This document shows positions 26,456 through 37,946 of a stretch of DNA of 64,000 bases, in pieces. The notes under the pieces are model-generated. The model was not told where the DNA came from, searched no databases, and saw only the letters and a list, made by a program, of their open reading frames with translations. Position numbers and translations under genes: made by a program. The stretch is from assembly GCF_002865645.1 (NCBI RefSeq), contig NW_020194583.1, positions 1-64,000 on the forward strand, written 5' to 3'. The stretch comes from Hyaloscypha bicolor E. Lineage: Eukaryota; Ascomycota; Leotiomycetes; Helotiales; Hyaloscyphaceae. How positions within the stretch are numbered: position 1 is the stretch's first letter; each line of letters begins with the position of its first letter.

Positions 26456-27951
26456 CTTAAGTTATAAGAATATATATATATATATATATTTAATATTAAA
26501 TAAGTAACTTATTAGGATAAGATTAAGAATATAATATAGTATATGCTTTTTATATACTAAGTATATATAGAATCTAAGCTATATTAAATCTTCTTTTGCC
26601 TTAGGGTCTTAAGAAAATATACTTCTAACTATAAAAATAACTTTGGCGGTATACTTATAAAGTATCTAATAATCTTGGCTTAAAAGAATCGGTTATAAAG
26701 TATTTTCTTAGCTTCCTTTACTTTATATCTATATATAGTATATACCGAGTATAAGTCGAAAATATAGAGGGCGGAGGTCAGGGTAAGAGGCGGTCGAAAA
26801 CGAGGACAGGTATCTATATATTATTAAAGCTAGTAGATATAGTATGGTTTTTGGTGAGGAAAGTTGAACCATATTATGGAAAATACAAGGGTATTCTCGC
26901 TACTAATAATATGGTTCAACTTAAGCGATACTATGGTTCAGCTACTGGCTCAGACGTCCAAAACCTCCCTCGTTAACCGATGTTCCGCAGACGTCAAGGG
27001 CTTCGACATCACTGGTGCAGTTACTAAAGTCGACTTGAAGTTTCCAGGAATCAAAGGTATGTCTCATTACCCTCTCAACACATACCTGCTGACTGGCATA
27101 TCTAGATAAATGTGACTGTATCAAGCCTGTCTCAACAGACCTACCACCTGTGCGTCCTGGGTCTACAAGTTCAGCACTGCCAACGCCGTACTATCTAATG
27201 GACCTGGAGTTTAAATTTTATCGGGCTAGTCCTTTACTCTTTGGCAATAATGAAGCTTGTCTACTTCGACTATATGAAACACCTCCTACCTCCTGTTTAC
27301 GTAGTGACCACGGGACCTTGAGATTTTCCACTCCTTCGGATCTTAGTACGATCTCTGTACTGAAAATTGATCTTAAGTCAAGTTTTTGGTATCAGATATT
27401 CAGCTTCGTCCAGAGGATCCCTGAATGCAGTGGAGCGTCGGTGGAGAGTAGCGCAATCACATGACGCCCCTGAACCCCACCTCAGATTCAACCTCACCGT
27501 AGATCCAGCTGGCCCTCTTCTCTTCTCCCAAATACCAAGACTTCGAGCCCACAGCATTGCTTCTACAGTATTGATTTCTTTTGCGTTAATTCAAGTTCTC
27601 AAGCTGTGGAGGATTGAGATGGGGAGGAGATGGGGCTTGATCCTATTATTATGTGGTAGGATATGACTGAAAGGTGGAGGCGGAGGCGACGATGAGGAGT
27701 GTGCTGTGAGGTGATTGCAATGCGAGCGTTGGATTAGAATATCCTTCATTCATTATTCAGTCTGTTGCGATGTTCAATTGATCCTGCTCTGGGATGAACA
27801 TCCAGGAAAGGAAAGCACAACCTCCGGTTCTCACACCTTCCCCAACACTCCTCACCCACCCCTATACTTCCTCGCCCTCTTTCGCTCTCTCAACTTCCAA
27901 CAACACAACTCACAACATCATCCATAACCTCCTCGAAACCACCAACACATA
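26456..27951. other. Boundary of the AT-rich block and intergenic DNA
   Basis: RIP-type composition ends abruptly around 26,750-26,770, where GAGGGCGGAGGTCAGGG begins and CpA/TpG return to normal frequency. From there to the first gene at 27,952 I find only short overlapping frames with no family resemblance and no consistent exon structure. A 15-bp inverted repeat lies at 26,863-26,920. The last 150 bp before 27,952 are pyrimidine-rich (CTCC/CTTCC), typical of a fungal promoter and 5' leader. Confidence 0.6.
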
Positions 27952-29229
27952 ATGTCTCGCCCCAACGCACCCGCTCGCGAGCCAGCAGAGCAAGTCATTC
28001 ACCAAGATACCAGTACCCCCTCCGATGATTTACCCATCACCCCTCTCGCCCCTGAAGCGCCGGCCCCGGTGTGCCAGTGTTCGACGAGCTGGGAACATAG
28101 GTTTTGGGGTTGTGAGTTGGGCTTTGCCTTCCGCACTGTTCTCAACTACTTCCCCAACCTTCACGTCTCGCATTTCCCCTTCTCAACTCCCATCTGCTAC
28201 TCCTTGGGGGAGAAGAGAAGAGGTTTTGCAAGTCAGGGAGAGAAAGAGGCTAACAAACACAGGCCCAGCTAAAGTCGCATCCTCACTCCGAGAGCAAAAT
28301 GAACCGGGTGGAGGGATGTGGAAGAGGAGGGATGAGGTGTGGAAGGGCTTGTTGAAGGGCGAGGTGTTTAGCATTGAGCAGTTGGAGAATGTAAGTGCCC
28401 TCTTCCTCGGTCATTGAAACTGGTGCAAGGGCGGTGTACTGGAGCAATGATGAAAGTTGAGGAGCAACAAATGACTGACGCTAATGGATGGTGATAGGAA
28501 CCCTCAACACAAGACTTATACTATGCGCTGCATCAAGAGAAAGATGTCTTGTTGCGATTCCTCAATGACCGGCATGTTGTGGTAAAAGAGAAGTGGGTCG
28601 GGATTCATCAGGAGGAGAGCGGACGATGGATTGCGCCGGATCCGAGAGAGCAGGAAATTACGGTTGAGCGCGGGATGATGGTGGCTAATAAACTCGTCGA
28701 GATGCTTTCGAAGAAGGAGAATTGGAAGGCATTGTATGGAACAGAGTTGAAAGAAGAGGAGAGTTTCAGGTTGGAGTTATTGGTTTTTGATCTTAGCGAT
28801 GTGAAAGTCAAGGAAGAGGGAGGGATTGAGGGAACTGTGTGGTGGTGCATACGCTCGGAAGATTGCGAGGGTTGTGAGAATTGTCGGGGAGGCCAACCGA
28901 GCCAGCCCGAATGGAAAGAGGTTGGGACGATGACAAATGGTTTCGATCCGTTGTATGATTATGTGGAAGAGGGGACGCAGACTGAAATGGAGAAGCCAGA
29001 GAAAGAGGTCGCGGAGAAGACGGATAGGCATGATAGTGGTGTGGGATTGGAAGCGGGGGAAGAAGTTGCTGTGCGCGGCATTGAAGACCTAAAGATTGGA
29101 CCGAAGAATGCTCGGGGAAAGGAGGCGGAGAGCAGCGATGATGAACAGGGTGGAGTCGGAGTTGTTGATGAGCAGACAGGTGGAAAATCCAGTGACGACA
29201 AATTGTATGAGGGAGATATTGAAAATTAG
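27952..29229 (+). CDS. Hypothetical protein, 3 exons, ~339 aa
   Basis: I do not recognise this gene. The model joins 27952-28111, 28263-28390 and 28498-29229. Intron 1 (151 bp) starts GTGAGT and ends AACAAACACAG after a GCTAAC branch site; intron 2 (107 bp) starts GTAAGT and ends GATAG. All junctions keep the frame. The N-terminal third is Pro/Ala/Ser-rich with a Cys-x-Cys segment (CQCSTSWEHRFWGC, about residues 41-54). The middle (about residues 60-200) is compact and charged, with Trp-rich stretches and an ESGRWIAPDP segment. It ends in a cluster of four Cys (CEGCENC and neighbours), and the last 90 residues are acidic and low-complexity. There is no signal peptide or membrane helix. The start follows a pyrimidine-rich leader and is the first ATG of the frame. 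A cytosolic or nuclear role is possible, but nothing supports a function. Confidence 0.7.
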
Positions 29230-30674
29230 GGTTGGGTTGGTTCATGGATACTGGCATTCTTACGTTGAGGAGGAGCAGGATTGACGCTTGTCATTGTTCT
29301 ACTTGTTTATCAGGTATTCAAAAATAGCATTCTGTCATTCCGGCCCAGTAAAATCGAAAGGCAGGCGTACTCGTATGTGTTTTGATATTCGACATGTCCA
29401 TCAAGTGTGAGGTTGAACAAGAAGTTGAAGTATGTGATCTTCACAAGCTTCGCTGTCTCCTCCTGCTTCGTAGGCCCACCTCAAGTCCGTGAAATAACGC
29501 TCAGTCAACATCCTCCATCGCTTCAGCCCAAGCGAAAAAGAAGCTCAGAATATCATTGAGCCCGCCAGCCTTGCGAAATATTCCTGGTCGCGAAGTCCTC
29601 GTAGTCTCCTGAACTCGCCTCGGCACTGCCAGCACCGAATGACAACGCTTGACACTCTTCTAATCTAATCATGGGGATATTGCAGTAAGATGCACACTGG
29701 ATCTCTGAGATTCATCTCTCCTTCGCCGCACGAGAAGCTCACTCGAGCATCTCGCGCAAAGATGCAGACTTTGTCACAGAACTCTGAACGTATATCCACG
29801 ATCCTATGAGATCCACACGTAAGCGCTACTCGTCTACCGAATCTCATGAAACTTTTCATAGCCCAATAATCGCTAGGACGCACATCGACCAGCCGCACAG
29901 ATGTTGGATGTTTCCAGTTGATCACCCCACCCCCCACCTATCAACGACACCTATGCGAAGTGATACTTGCTATTGGGAGAGCTGCAAGATATTGAAGTGA
30001 TAATCTGCGTACTGTCGCTTCGCTCGGTCGAGTTTCGACTTATGAGATGCTCTGTCACATTGAGCCAGCATGAGCACAACTGGAAACATGTCCATCTTCA
30101 AATAAGATCCACCGCAATGTCCGTTGGCGCCGCATGATGTTTGTGATTGGGGTTACCGTTCGAGAACTATTGCCAGTGCGAGTTTCCAGCACGGGTGCTA
30201 ATGGGCAGCAAAATTTGCCGGGTGTGCCACCCAGGCCGGGCGCTTACATTTTGCCTTTGCAGCCACTCACAACGACGACATCCCTCTGTGCATGCATCTT
30301 CCCACCTGCGGGGCAACCAGCGATCCCATCACAGCGCGAGGACGCAGCCGGTACTGTTGGATTCGCAGGCGCTATTCTGGGTGCTCATGCATGTTCCTGG
30401 CCTGCAAAGCACCCGAATGGCTGGCCTGGACTGACATTTGCTGCTCTCGCCCAATGGCATGCGCCCCTCCCCTCGGCCGCTCTTCGAGCACGCAGCACAT
30501 CACCACCATGGCGCCCAAGACAAGTCCAGCTCGGGGTATATCACGTATACCCGCCCACTCGCTGGGCTCAGGGAGACAACTCCATGCTGCGTTTGTATCG
30601 CACTACGTTTCGTCCCTGGGCGACGACGCTGTAAATAGTGGAAGCTCGTCTTCGCGAGAGAAGAAAGAAGCACC
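29230..30674. other. Intergenic region, no gene seen
   Basis: About 1.4 kb between two plus-strand genes. Several overlapping frames of 60-166 codons exist in the GC-rich part (30,130-30,640), but they lie on both strands over the same DNA, carry no family motif and show no splice-consistent extension. I regard them as chance frames and the region as the promoter and 5' leader of the gene at 30,675. Confidence 0.6.
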
Positions 30675-32237
30675 ATGCATGTTTGGGCCGAGACATCGAT
30701 CCAAGCACCAGCGATCCTCATCTTGTTCTTGTCATTGACCTGCCTCACTTCTATAAGTTCGGCCAACATCCTGACCGACGTCCCCAAGAACAACCCATTG
30801 AACATCTGGTACGATCCTGCACCACCACCAGCCGACGGACCCCCTCTGTCAGCATCGGCCTCGAGAGACAGATCCCTTATTCCAGCACAGGTCGGCGGCA
30901 TCATTGGAGCATACCTCTTCTCCGTCTGCATTGTCGGCATAGCTCTCATCTGCCTGGGCCGCAAGCTTCGATACCAGATCCAGGTCTCTACGAAAGCACT
31001 TGATATTGAGATGGTAGAGCCTCGATTTGAAACCGCGCTACCAACTCCTCATCCGCAATCGCCAACTCTCACGTCGCCAAGCGGCTCGCGGAACTTCTCC
31101 TGGCCTTCTCCAGAGAAGGATACCAAGAATCCGTACATCTTTCCGCCGAGCTTGAAGTCGCCGCGGACGCCGCCTCCCTTCGGAGACCCATACGTCGATA
31201 CTCGGATCGTCGAGGCAGACCGCGAGATGTTGAACCGAGACTTAGAGGACATATATGCCCATGTGATGGAGCAGGAGGAGGCGAAGGCACAAGGGATCAA
31301 ACCGAAAGAGATGCCTCCACCAGCACAGCTGCAGAGGACGGGTCCTGTTCCTACATCTCCTCCACAACGCCATTCCCCACCTCCAAAGAAGATCGAGAAA
31401 TCCCGCCCTGCGAACCTCAACATCGATGAAACGAGATCCACAAAGAGTGGCCACTCCCGCATCTCCTCCATAATCTCGTCAATCAAATCGCCAAGGAAGA
31501 AGGCAATGCAAATTTCGAGCCCAATGGCGACTCCCGCATCGGCCTCCTTCCCTCGCCATCAAGAAGACGAAGAGCCCCTCTCCCCACGCTACTACGCACC
31601 ACCCCCTCCTCCCCCGGTTCCCAGAGACCAAGTCCCATTCACCCACCACCGCAGCACGTCGAACTTGACAGCCGCCGTGATCCCCCTCCCAACCTCACCG
31701 CGCTGCAATCTCAGCCAGCCGCTCTCCCCCAGGTCACCCTACGGCCCCACAGTCCGCAACCAAAGGAGCAACCATCAGATGAACCCCTCGCAAGTCTCCA
31801 TCCAGTCTTCCACCCGCGGGGGAGACCTCTCAGCAACGAGCCAAACACCGCTCAACCCACTCCAAATGCAGCCGCCTCCCAAGCGCCAACCCTCTCCCAA
31901 CCCACCTTCCTCCACCAACTCTTCCCAACGCCAACTCCCACTGCGCCAATTCGAGCCAGCAGTCACGTCTCCATCATTTGCTCCAAGCACTAAGACAACG
32001 GTGTTGGAGAGAAATAGTCCGGTTGGTGGTGCGGGCCCACAGACGGGCGGATTGAGGACCCCTTGGAGTGCGGGTGCGGTGCCGTATAGTCCTTATCAGC
32101 CGTTTACGCCAATAATGCCGATTACGCCAAGGCTTGTAACGAAGGAGGAGAGGAAGATGATGAAGAAGAGGGAAGGCAGGACGCCGGTTTTGGAGATGAT
32201 TAAAGGCGAGGATGAGCTTTGGGATAGTGCTTATTAA
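30675..32237 (+). CDS. Proline-rich single-pass membrane protein, unknown function, 520 aa
   Basis: A single uninterrupted exon encodes 520 residues; the start is in good context (CACCATG). Residues about 10-30 form a hydrophobic segment (AILILFLSLTCLTSISSAN) that looks like a signal peptide. A short Pro-rich lumenal or extracellular stretch follows, then a clear membrane helix at about residues 74-95 (GGIIGAYLFSVCIVGIALIC) followed by basic residues, predicting a type I topology with a long cytosolic tail. The tail is disordered-looking, rich in Pro and Ser with many SP/TP sites and a short acidic-helical segment near residues 165-195. The C-terminus is basic then acidic (RKMMKKREG...KGEDELWD). 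This resembles lineage-specific fungal membrane proteins that present phosphorylation sites or SH3-binding motifs to the cytosol, but I cannot name a family. Confidence 0.8.
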   Translation: MHVWAETSIQAPAILILFLSLTCLTSISSANILTDVPKNNPLNIWYDPAPPPADGPPLSASASRDRSLIPAQVGGIIGAYLFSVCIVGIALICLGRKLRYQIQVSTKALDIEMVEPRFETALPTPHPQSPTLTSPSGSRNFSWPSPEKDTKNPYIFPPSLKSPRTPPPFGDPYVDTRIVEADREMLNRDLEDIYAHVMEQEEAKAQGIKPKEMPPPAQLQRTGPVPTSPPQRHSPPPKKIEKSRPANLNIDETRSTKSGHSRISSIISSIKSPRKKAMQISSPMATPASASFPRHQEDEEPLSPRYYAPPPPPPVPRDQVPFTHHRSTSNLTAAVIPLPTSPRCNLSQPLSPRSPYGPTVRNQRSNHQMNPSQVSIQSSTRGGDLSATSQTPLNPLQMQPPPKRQPSPNPPSSTNSSQRQLPLRQFEPAVTSPSFAPSTKTTVLERNSPVGGAGPQTGGLRTPWSAGAVPYSPYQPFTPIMPITPRLVTKEERKMMKKREGRTPVLEMIKGEDELWDSAY

Positions 32238-32548
32238 GTCACGGGGTTCTTTTTCTTGGGTTTTGGATGGATGGGTTTGGGTGTGAATATTTTCTTTGCA
32301 GGAGGGGAGACGGGTGGTGCATAGAGAGGTGGGCTAGATGAGAAATCTTCCCAGTGGAGTTTCGTTCCTTCTTATTCGGGGAGTGAGCTGTAATGATACC
32401 ATGACTACTCTAGTCTTTCCAACTAACTCCTCGAGTTTATCAAGACTATTTCCTGTCAATATATATACAAAACCTATCAATCACAACGTATTCATACTCT
32501 CTCTTCCGCGCCGCCTTCCCCTTCCCCCTCCTCACACCCATCAAACCC

Positions 32549-33484
32549 TCACCCCATTTTCTCCTCATCCACCTCCCTCAAACTCCTAACCTTCTCCTCA
32601 CTCCCCCTCGCACTCTCCCCCAACCACCCTAGCGGTAAACTAAGTCTCTCACCAGGCAAACCCAGCGGCAACCCCTCCAAACTCCGCGTCCCGAGCCTCA
32701 GTCTCTTTCTTCCTCGTCCTTTTCCCCACCACACCCACAATACAATTACATAGATGAAGGCTATCACAACTGCAACGACCAGGTACACAAGCATCTGCGG
32801 GATCGTCCAGTTAGCTGCTAGCTGGATTCCTGTACCGCCGCAGACTACTCCTAGTACTATCAAGCTTCGTCCGTACCTAGAAACAATCAATCAGCACCAC
32901 AATCAATCCTCGCTTCGCAATCCTCTCCAAAGTGGAGTGCTAAGCTACTTCCTTACGGAAATAGGCGATGAGAGCAGGCGCACATGTACATACCAAGTAT
33001 GGATCCTCGTCCACCACATCGTCCGCAGCTCATCGACATCTCCCTTCTCGATTAATTTTCGATAGTTGCGGTGGTGGACAAGGCCGAGGATAGGTTGCAT
33101 GAGAAACAGTGCAAAGATCACAGTTCCCATTTGTTCATGTCCTTGGTTCCACAGCTCGTTATGGAGGTATGATAACCAGCACCCGAGCCCGAATCCTGCA
33201 CAGAGGATAAACATTCCTGTTGACTGCCAGTAGAGGTGGAATTTCACTGCGGAGGGGGAGGCGGTGGGGTGTAGCTGCATTGTGCGGAGGAGAATGCCTC
33301 CAAGGGGGAAGAATAAAACGATAGCAACGGAGATGGTGATGCCGTGTACTACGTGGGCAGTTGTGCGGAGGGAGGGCGTGCCGTGGAGACCCGCCATGTC
33401 ATCATCGTCGTCCCGGGGCTGAAGTGTGGAACTGAGGGTTAGGGGGACGAGGGCTGTAGCTATTAGTCTTTGGTGACTTCGCAA
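32549..33484 (-). CDS. Cytochrome b561-domain membrane protein
   Basis: Two exons on the minus strand (33484-32994 and 32876-32549) are separated by a 117-bp intron starting GTATGT and ending CTAG, joined in frame inside HTW/YGRS. The protein has a signal-peptide-like N-terminus, an acidic DDDDD stretch, then five or so membrane helices with the conserved histidines of the b561/FRRS1-like family: AHVVHG in helix 1, KFHLYWQ in helix 2, GHEQMG with GLVHHRNYRK around helix 3, and HTWYGRS before helix 4. Such domains bind two haems and move electrons across membranes, usually with a DOMON domain, which is absent here. The start is uncertain. ATG at 33,484 gives a plausible signal peptide; an alternative uses ATG at 33,552 with a 74-bp intron (33,505-33,432) that has a weak GTCTCC donor. 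The gene converges on the preceding plus-strand gene, with about 310 bp between the stops. Confidence 0.85.
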
Positions 33485-33552
33485 GATAAAGGAGAGGAGG
33501 GAGACGAACTGAGGAGTGTAAGCACAATGGCTTGAAAGCGTACAGGTATCAT

Positions 33553-34854
33553 CTTAACTATTGGCTTTGTTGAAACACCGTTTGAAGACAAGCAAGACTT
33601 GAAAAGAAGCAAGGCCGGGCTGCGTTGGAGGGAGGAAAATATGTATAAAATAACGAGCTTATCATCCTAGACCCCTCTTTTGATATCAATTGTTCCAAAG
33701 GAAGTTCCCACTCATGTTCCAGAGCAAGTGCCAACAAGACTGTGTGCTTTACCCAGCGACACTACCCTCCATTATTCACGGCGTAAGAATTGCTCGGAGG
33801 CATTGAGCTCGATATTGAGTTTTGTGCACGACACATCGGTGGAGCGTGATTGGCAGAGAATGGCGTATTGGAGAAAGTATGGTGAGCGTTTGATGACCCT
33901 TGTATTAGCAGCTAAGAAGGTGCAGGCCGTGAAATAGCCGCATATTAGGAGACGAAGGATGCAATACACATGATTTGTTGGTTGGAAGATGGTTGGGGAT
34001 TGGGGACCAGAAATCAATTTATTTTGAAAGCATGTGCTTTTGGTGGATGTTAAAGATCGCGGCCATTGCTCGGCGTACACCCCACCAAAACTTACCTCAA
34101 CTACCCATGTTTCCCTTATTAATTTATAAGGAAGATAAGACAAATTCGGTCAACGAACCTATCATATACTCCCTAGAATTTATCAAGAGATATGATCTTG
34201 CTTTAGAGGGTAGGTGTGGTGGAGTATTCGTTTAGGTGTGTGCGGAGTAAACGCATGCGCTCTTAGATCGGATGTGACGGTTGGAGAACTGGGTGGTATT
34301 TGAGATGTTGAAGGATGTGATGGTTCGAGGCGGGCTTCTGTGAGAGAAGGTCTGGAACAAGAGAGAGGATGCACTTGCTGAATCTTCTAGGAGGACGAGG
34401 GAAATGATTGAAATCGAAAGGCCTTGTATGGTCGGGGGAGAGCGATACTCAAGCTGTGGAACGTACAGTAGAGTTGAATCCTTCCTGGCCAATCACGCAC
34501 AGGAATGGAACCGAGACGTTTCATCCCAATTAAGCTGGACGTGAAAAGTGGCATGTAGATGCAATGTTGCCTTGCAACCTAGCTTGTGTAAAAAAGGAAT
34601 TCGTGACACCAAAATGCTTGACACGAGTCTGGGAAAGCCTATATCGTGCCACTTGAACACTCGAACCACGCATCAGGGATTCAGGAAGGGTGCGAAGAAA
34701 AGAGACGCGCTTGCGCTGTATAACATGAGATGGACCTGGTACACGGCACACCCACGAAACTCAAAATGGAGTGCTGACAGGTACTGTACACTGGACCTCG
34801 TTCCTAGATCGTCTATTCTAGCCATCCGATTCTGTCTGCCCGTTCAAAAACTGC
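33553..34854. other. Intergenic region, no gene seen
   Basis: About 1.3 kb between two minus-strand genes. Short frames occur on both strands (for example 33,680-33,937 and 34,548-34,940) but none shows a family motif, signal peptide or splice-consistent continuation. It includes the promoter of the b561 gene on its left side and the 3' flank of the spermidine-synthase-like gene on its right. Confidence 0.6.
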
Positions 34855-36693
34855 TCACCAGTTCTCCCAGACCTTCTCCGGGAGAACCGTCCTCATCACA
34901 GCCCAATGCCCCATGGCAGACTTCTCCTGCCACCCCCTAAACCTCTCCGTATCATTACTGCTCAAGATTCCCCCATCGCTCTCCTCCAGTGCAAAAACAC
35001 TCTGATCAACCTCATGTGTCGGCAACAAAAACATTTTCCTGGCACCACTGCCTAACATATCTTTCTCAGTCGGCTTTCTGAATATAACATCATCGGCAGC
35101 ATTAGTACAGAAGATAACCATATTAGTGAAATCGCGCCCGTCTTGGAAGATCTGCTCTGTGGAGGGGGCGGCGGATTCCCGGAAGATGCGGCAGGTTGGG
35201 AAGACGGTTTTGATGGTTTGCACGATGATGCGTGCTGATGGCAGGAGGAGGTCACCAGCGTAGTTCTGGGTTCGTTAGAGAAGTCTGGGAAGTTGGGGGG
35301 GACTTACGATTGCGATTACTCCACCTGGTTTCAAGATGGTGTTTAGATCTGAGAGGAATTCCGATGTGAATAAGTCGGCCGGCTCTGCACCGCCCGTGAA
35401 TACATCGTTCACAATATAATCATACTTTTCTTCTGTTTGGGCGATAGAGGCCGCGTAGGAGACAGCGTCTTCGATCACTGCTTTGTGGTTTGTGGGGAGT
35501 CCGAAGTATTTGGTTGCATACTCATGGACAATGGGATCGATTTCGACAATGGTAGTCTCGATTCCATGAGCCATTAATGCTGCAGGGGTCGTCCCAATCC
35601 CCAATCCTCTGATGGTTGTCAGTCACGTACAGTACCAGGAGGGATCAACTCACATCACCAAGGCCTTTGCCTCTGAATCAGGGACAGACTTCTTCACTTC
35701 CACAAGCCTCACTGCTTCCAACATCACAAATACCCCATAAATAGGCTCTGCCAGAAGGTTCCTGTCCGACTTCACCAACCACTCACCACCCAGAAGACTG
35801 TGATCACATCTCATAACCCTGAATCCCTGCTCGCGGCTCTCAAGGATTGACATATAACCCGTCAGAGATTCTCGACGGGCAAGAAGAGTCCACCCCTCTC
35901 TGGCCATCGTCGAGTTCAGTAAAGAAGTCGTGTAAGAATACGGCACGTGAACATTGAAGAATGCTGTATGCAGAATGGCTGGAATGGTGTAATAAAGTAG
36001 TTTTGAGGGAGCAAAGATGGCGTAAAGATGAGCAAGCCATATCTGACAGCCCAGTCGAGTGTGTAAAAAGCTGGATCCAATTGTCTGCTGGAGGACATTG
36101 CGGGAGTAATACTCCATTCCCTTGAAAAACGCATACGCGCTGAGTCCCGGCATTGCATCTGACAGCCATTGAAATCTGCCAATGCTCATCTCCAAGTCGT
36201 CCAGAATGGTGGCTGTACTTGAGACTGAGAGTAACAGCAACGGCAAGAAAGTGAACATTTCAATGACAAGAGGTCCAAACAGCGCTCCCATAGTGCCACT
36301 GATCTTGAACAGGAAGAACTGCATCACGGGGATGTAGGCCGCAATGAGGGGCAGAAGCTGCTGCGGCTTGAGAGGTAGTCTCCTCCGAATAAAGAGATTC
36401 GATGACCATCCAATGAAACACGCGGTCATGACTGCTCTTGAATGCCATATCGATGATGGTATGGAGCCGTAAACGGGCGATAATGTGAGTTGAGAGACGT
36501 TCGAGTACACGGCGGCCAGCGTGAGCAGCGTCCCGGATCGAACCAGGACCCAACCCTGCTCTTTCGCCCATCTTCCCCAAGTCTCTTCCTTTGCTTTTTC
36601 AGCTAACGCTTTCAGTTCCCACTCGAAGTTCTCTTGGGTCAGTAGCTGCTCGGCTGGTGGTGGCGCCTTGGGCTGTTTTGGTGGTTTGGCCAT
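34855..36693 (-). CDS. Membrane-anchored spermidine/spermine-synthase-like protein
   Basis: Three minus-strand exons (36693-35654, 35608-35308, 35265-34855) encode 583 aa. The introns are only 45 bp (GTGAGT...CTGAC...CAG) and 42 bp (GTAAGT...CTAAC...CAG), and all junctions are in frame. Residues 1-345 contain a basic/Pro-rich N-terminus and roughly six to eight hydrophobic helices; the C-terminal part is a Rossmann-type polyamine synthase fold. Visible motifs are GLGIGTTPAALMAHG (nucleotide-binding loop), VEIDPIVHEYA (acidic residue binding the aminopropyl donor), EDAVSYA and YIVNDVFTGG, which sits at the position of the catalytic Asp region. Fungi carry such membrane-fused paralogues in addition to cytosolic spermidine synthase; the substrate is not established. 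The typical DxxGGG loop of true spermidine synthase is not seen, so it may be another SAM-dependent enzyme. Confidence 0.85.
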
Positions 36694-37946
36694 GACGGGC
36701 TGTGATGGTCAGGCCCCAACGCTCTTCGATGAGCGCGAACGGTGTGACAACGGGATAGAGACAGCTATTAATCACAGATGATGAAAGGCATATTGGCGAT
36801 GAATATCTCGATGTATTTCGGAGACGTTGCCATATGGCCTGATGCGACCAGTGCGGTGATCCTGAAACACTGATCGTTGAAACAGATTCGGAGCCCTGCT
36901 CAGATCAATCAGGTCACGTGAATCACCGAAACTTGACTTGGCGTTGAAGATCCTCAGATGAAATAGGCAGAAGTGAACCAAGTACCAGGTTGACGAATTA
37001 CCAGGTGTAATTCACGTTACATAGGAACAGAGGAGATTTCTAGAATTGTAATTATTTCTAGAAGAGAAGCGTGAAGCTCGTAGAAGCTTGGGAGCGAGGC
37101 TAAATACTCCTTAGCGCCATAATTAAGCGAAATGTGTGCCTAAGGCTGAAGCGAATTTTCCCCCTCACAGCGTACTGTAGCTCTTCAAGCCTTCAACTTT
37201 CTCACAACTTCACCTCAATCCTCGCAGTATGAAGTTGGATGACCTCGTGGAAGAGCTTAATTACCGCTCTTGCCATGAGTGTCAGGCATAGGCAAATCCT
37301 CGGTGAGATTGCCGCACCGTGTTCCGTTCCGTGAAAACGAAGGAGTCGGTTACGATGCATCTCATTTCCGTCACCTCGATCGATCACCGTCATGCTTCAG
37401 TCAAGCGCGTACAAAACTCCCAATCACATACCCCTTTTCACACTTGTTCATCGTGGTATCAGTAGTAGCACTGCTACGTTGTTTTATGTTCTTTGAGATC
37501 TGGATCCTCATATTCCCTGTTCCCAACACGCTCATTTTCGAAGAATGCGGGATGTTGCACAAGCGGGGATGGCTGATGAGATGGTATTCATTAATTCAGT
37601 TCACCCGTACAAAATATCGCAATGACCCGAGTACGCTGACTGGCCAATTTTTCCAGCTAACACGTCGTTTGGAGTTCCTTCCCATGTTTCTCTTCGTGGA
37701 AGTCACTTTACGTGCCGTCAGCTTCTGTCTAGGCTTATTTTCATTCCATCAATTTTGCTCACTCGAGTGAGATTCAATTGATTTAGCTGTTGATGCTGAG
37801 GTCAGTTGCCCAGCATGTTTATCTCAATTCTTTAAAGGTGTTTCTTCCTCGTGCTCTCACTATCAGATCTTGCCATGGCGAGTCCAGCGACGACGTCAAC
37901 TAGAAGAGGATCTCCATGTCAGTATTTACCTCCTCAGCTCACTCTG
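36694..37946. other. Intergenic region, no convincing gene
   Basis: A 163-codon frame at 37,279-37,770 lacks an ATG at its start and any family resemblance. It has one hydrophobic stretch but no exon partners, so I do not call it. The interval 37,020-37,130 has a mildly RIP-like composition with repeated TTTCTAGAA motifs, perhaps an old insertion. Confidence 0.5.

Noticed and set aside
28549..29284. Antisense frames (80-149 codons) opposite the 339-aa gene
   Set aside because: They mirror the purine-rich codons of the plus-strand gene and lack motifs or splice support.
30134..30634. Overlapping 95-166 codon frames in a GC-rich segment
   Set aside because: Several frames cover the same DNA on both strands without any family motif; this is chance in GC-rich intergenic DNA.
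37279..37770. A 163-codon plus-strand frame with one hydrophobic stretch
   Set aside because: It starts at GTG rather than ATG, has no family resemblance or exon partners, and lies in an intergenic segment next to a mildly AT-rich stretch.
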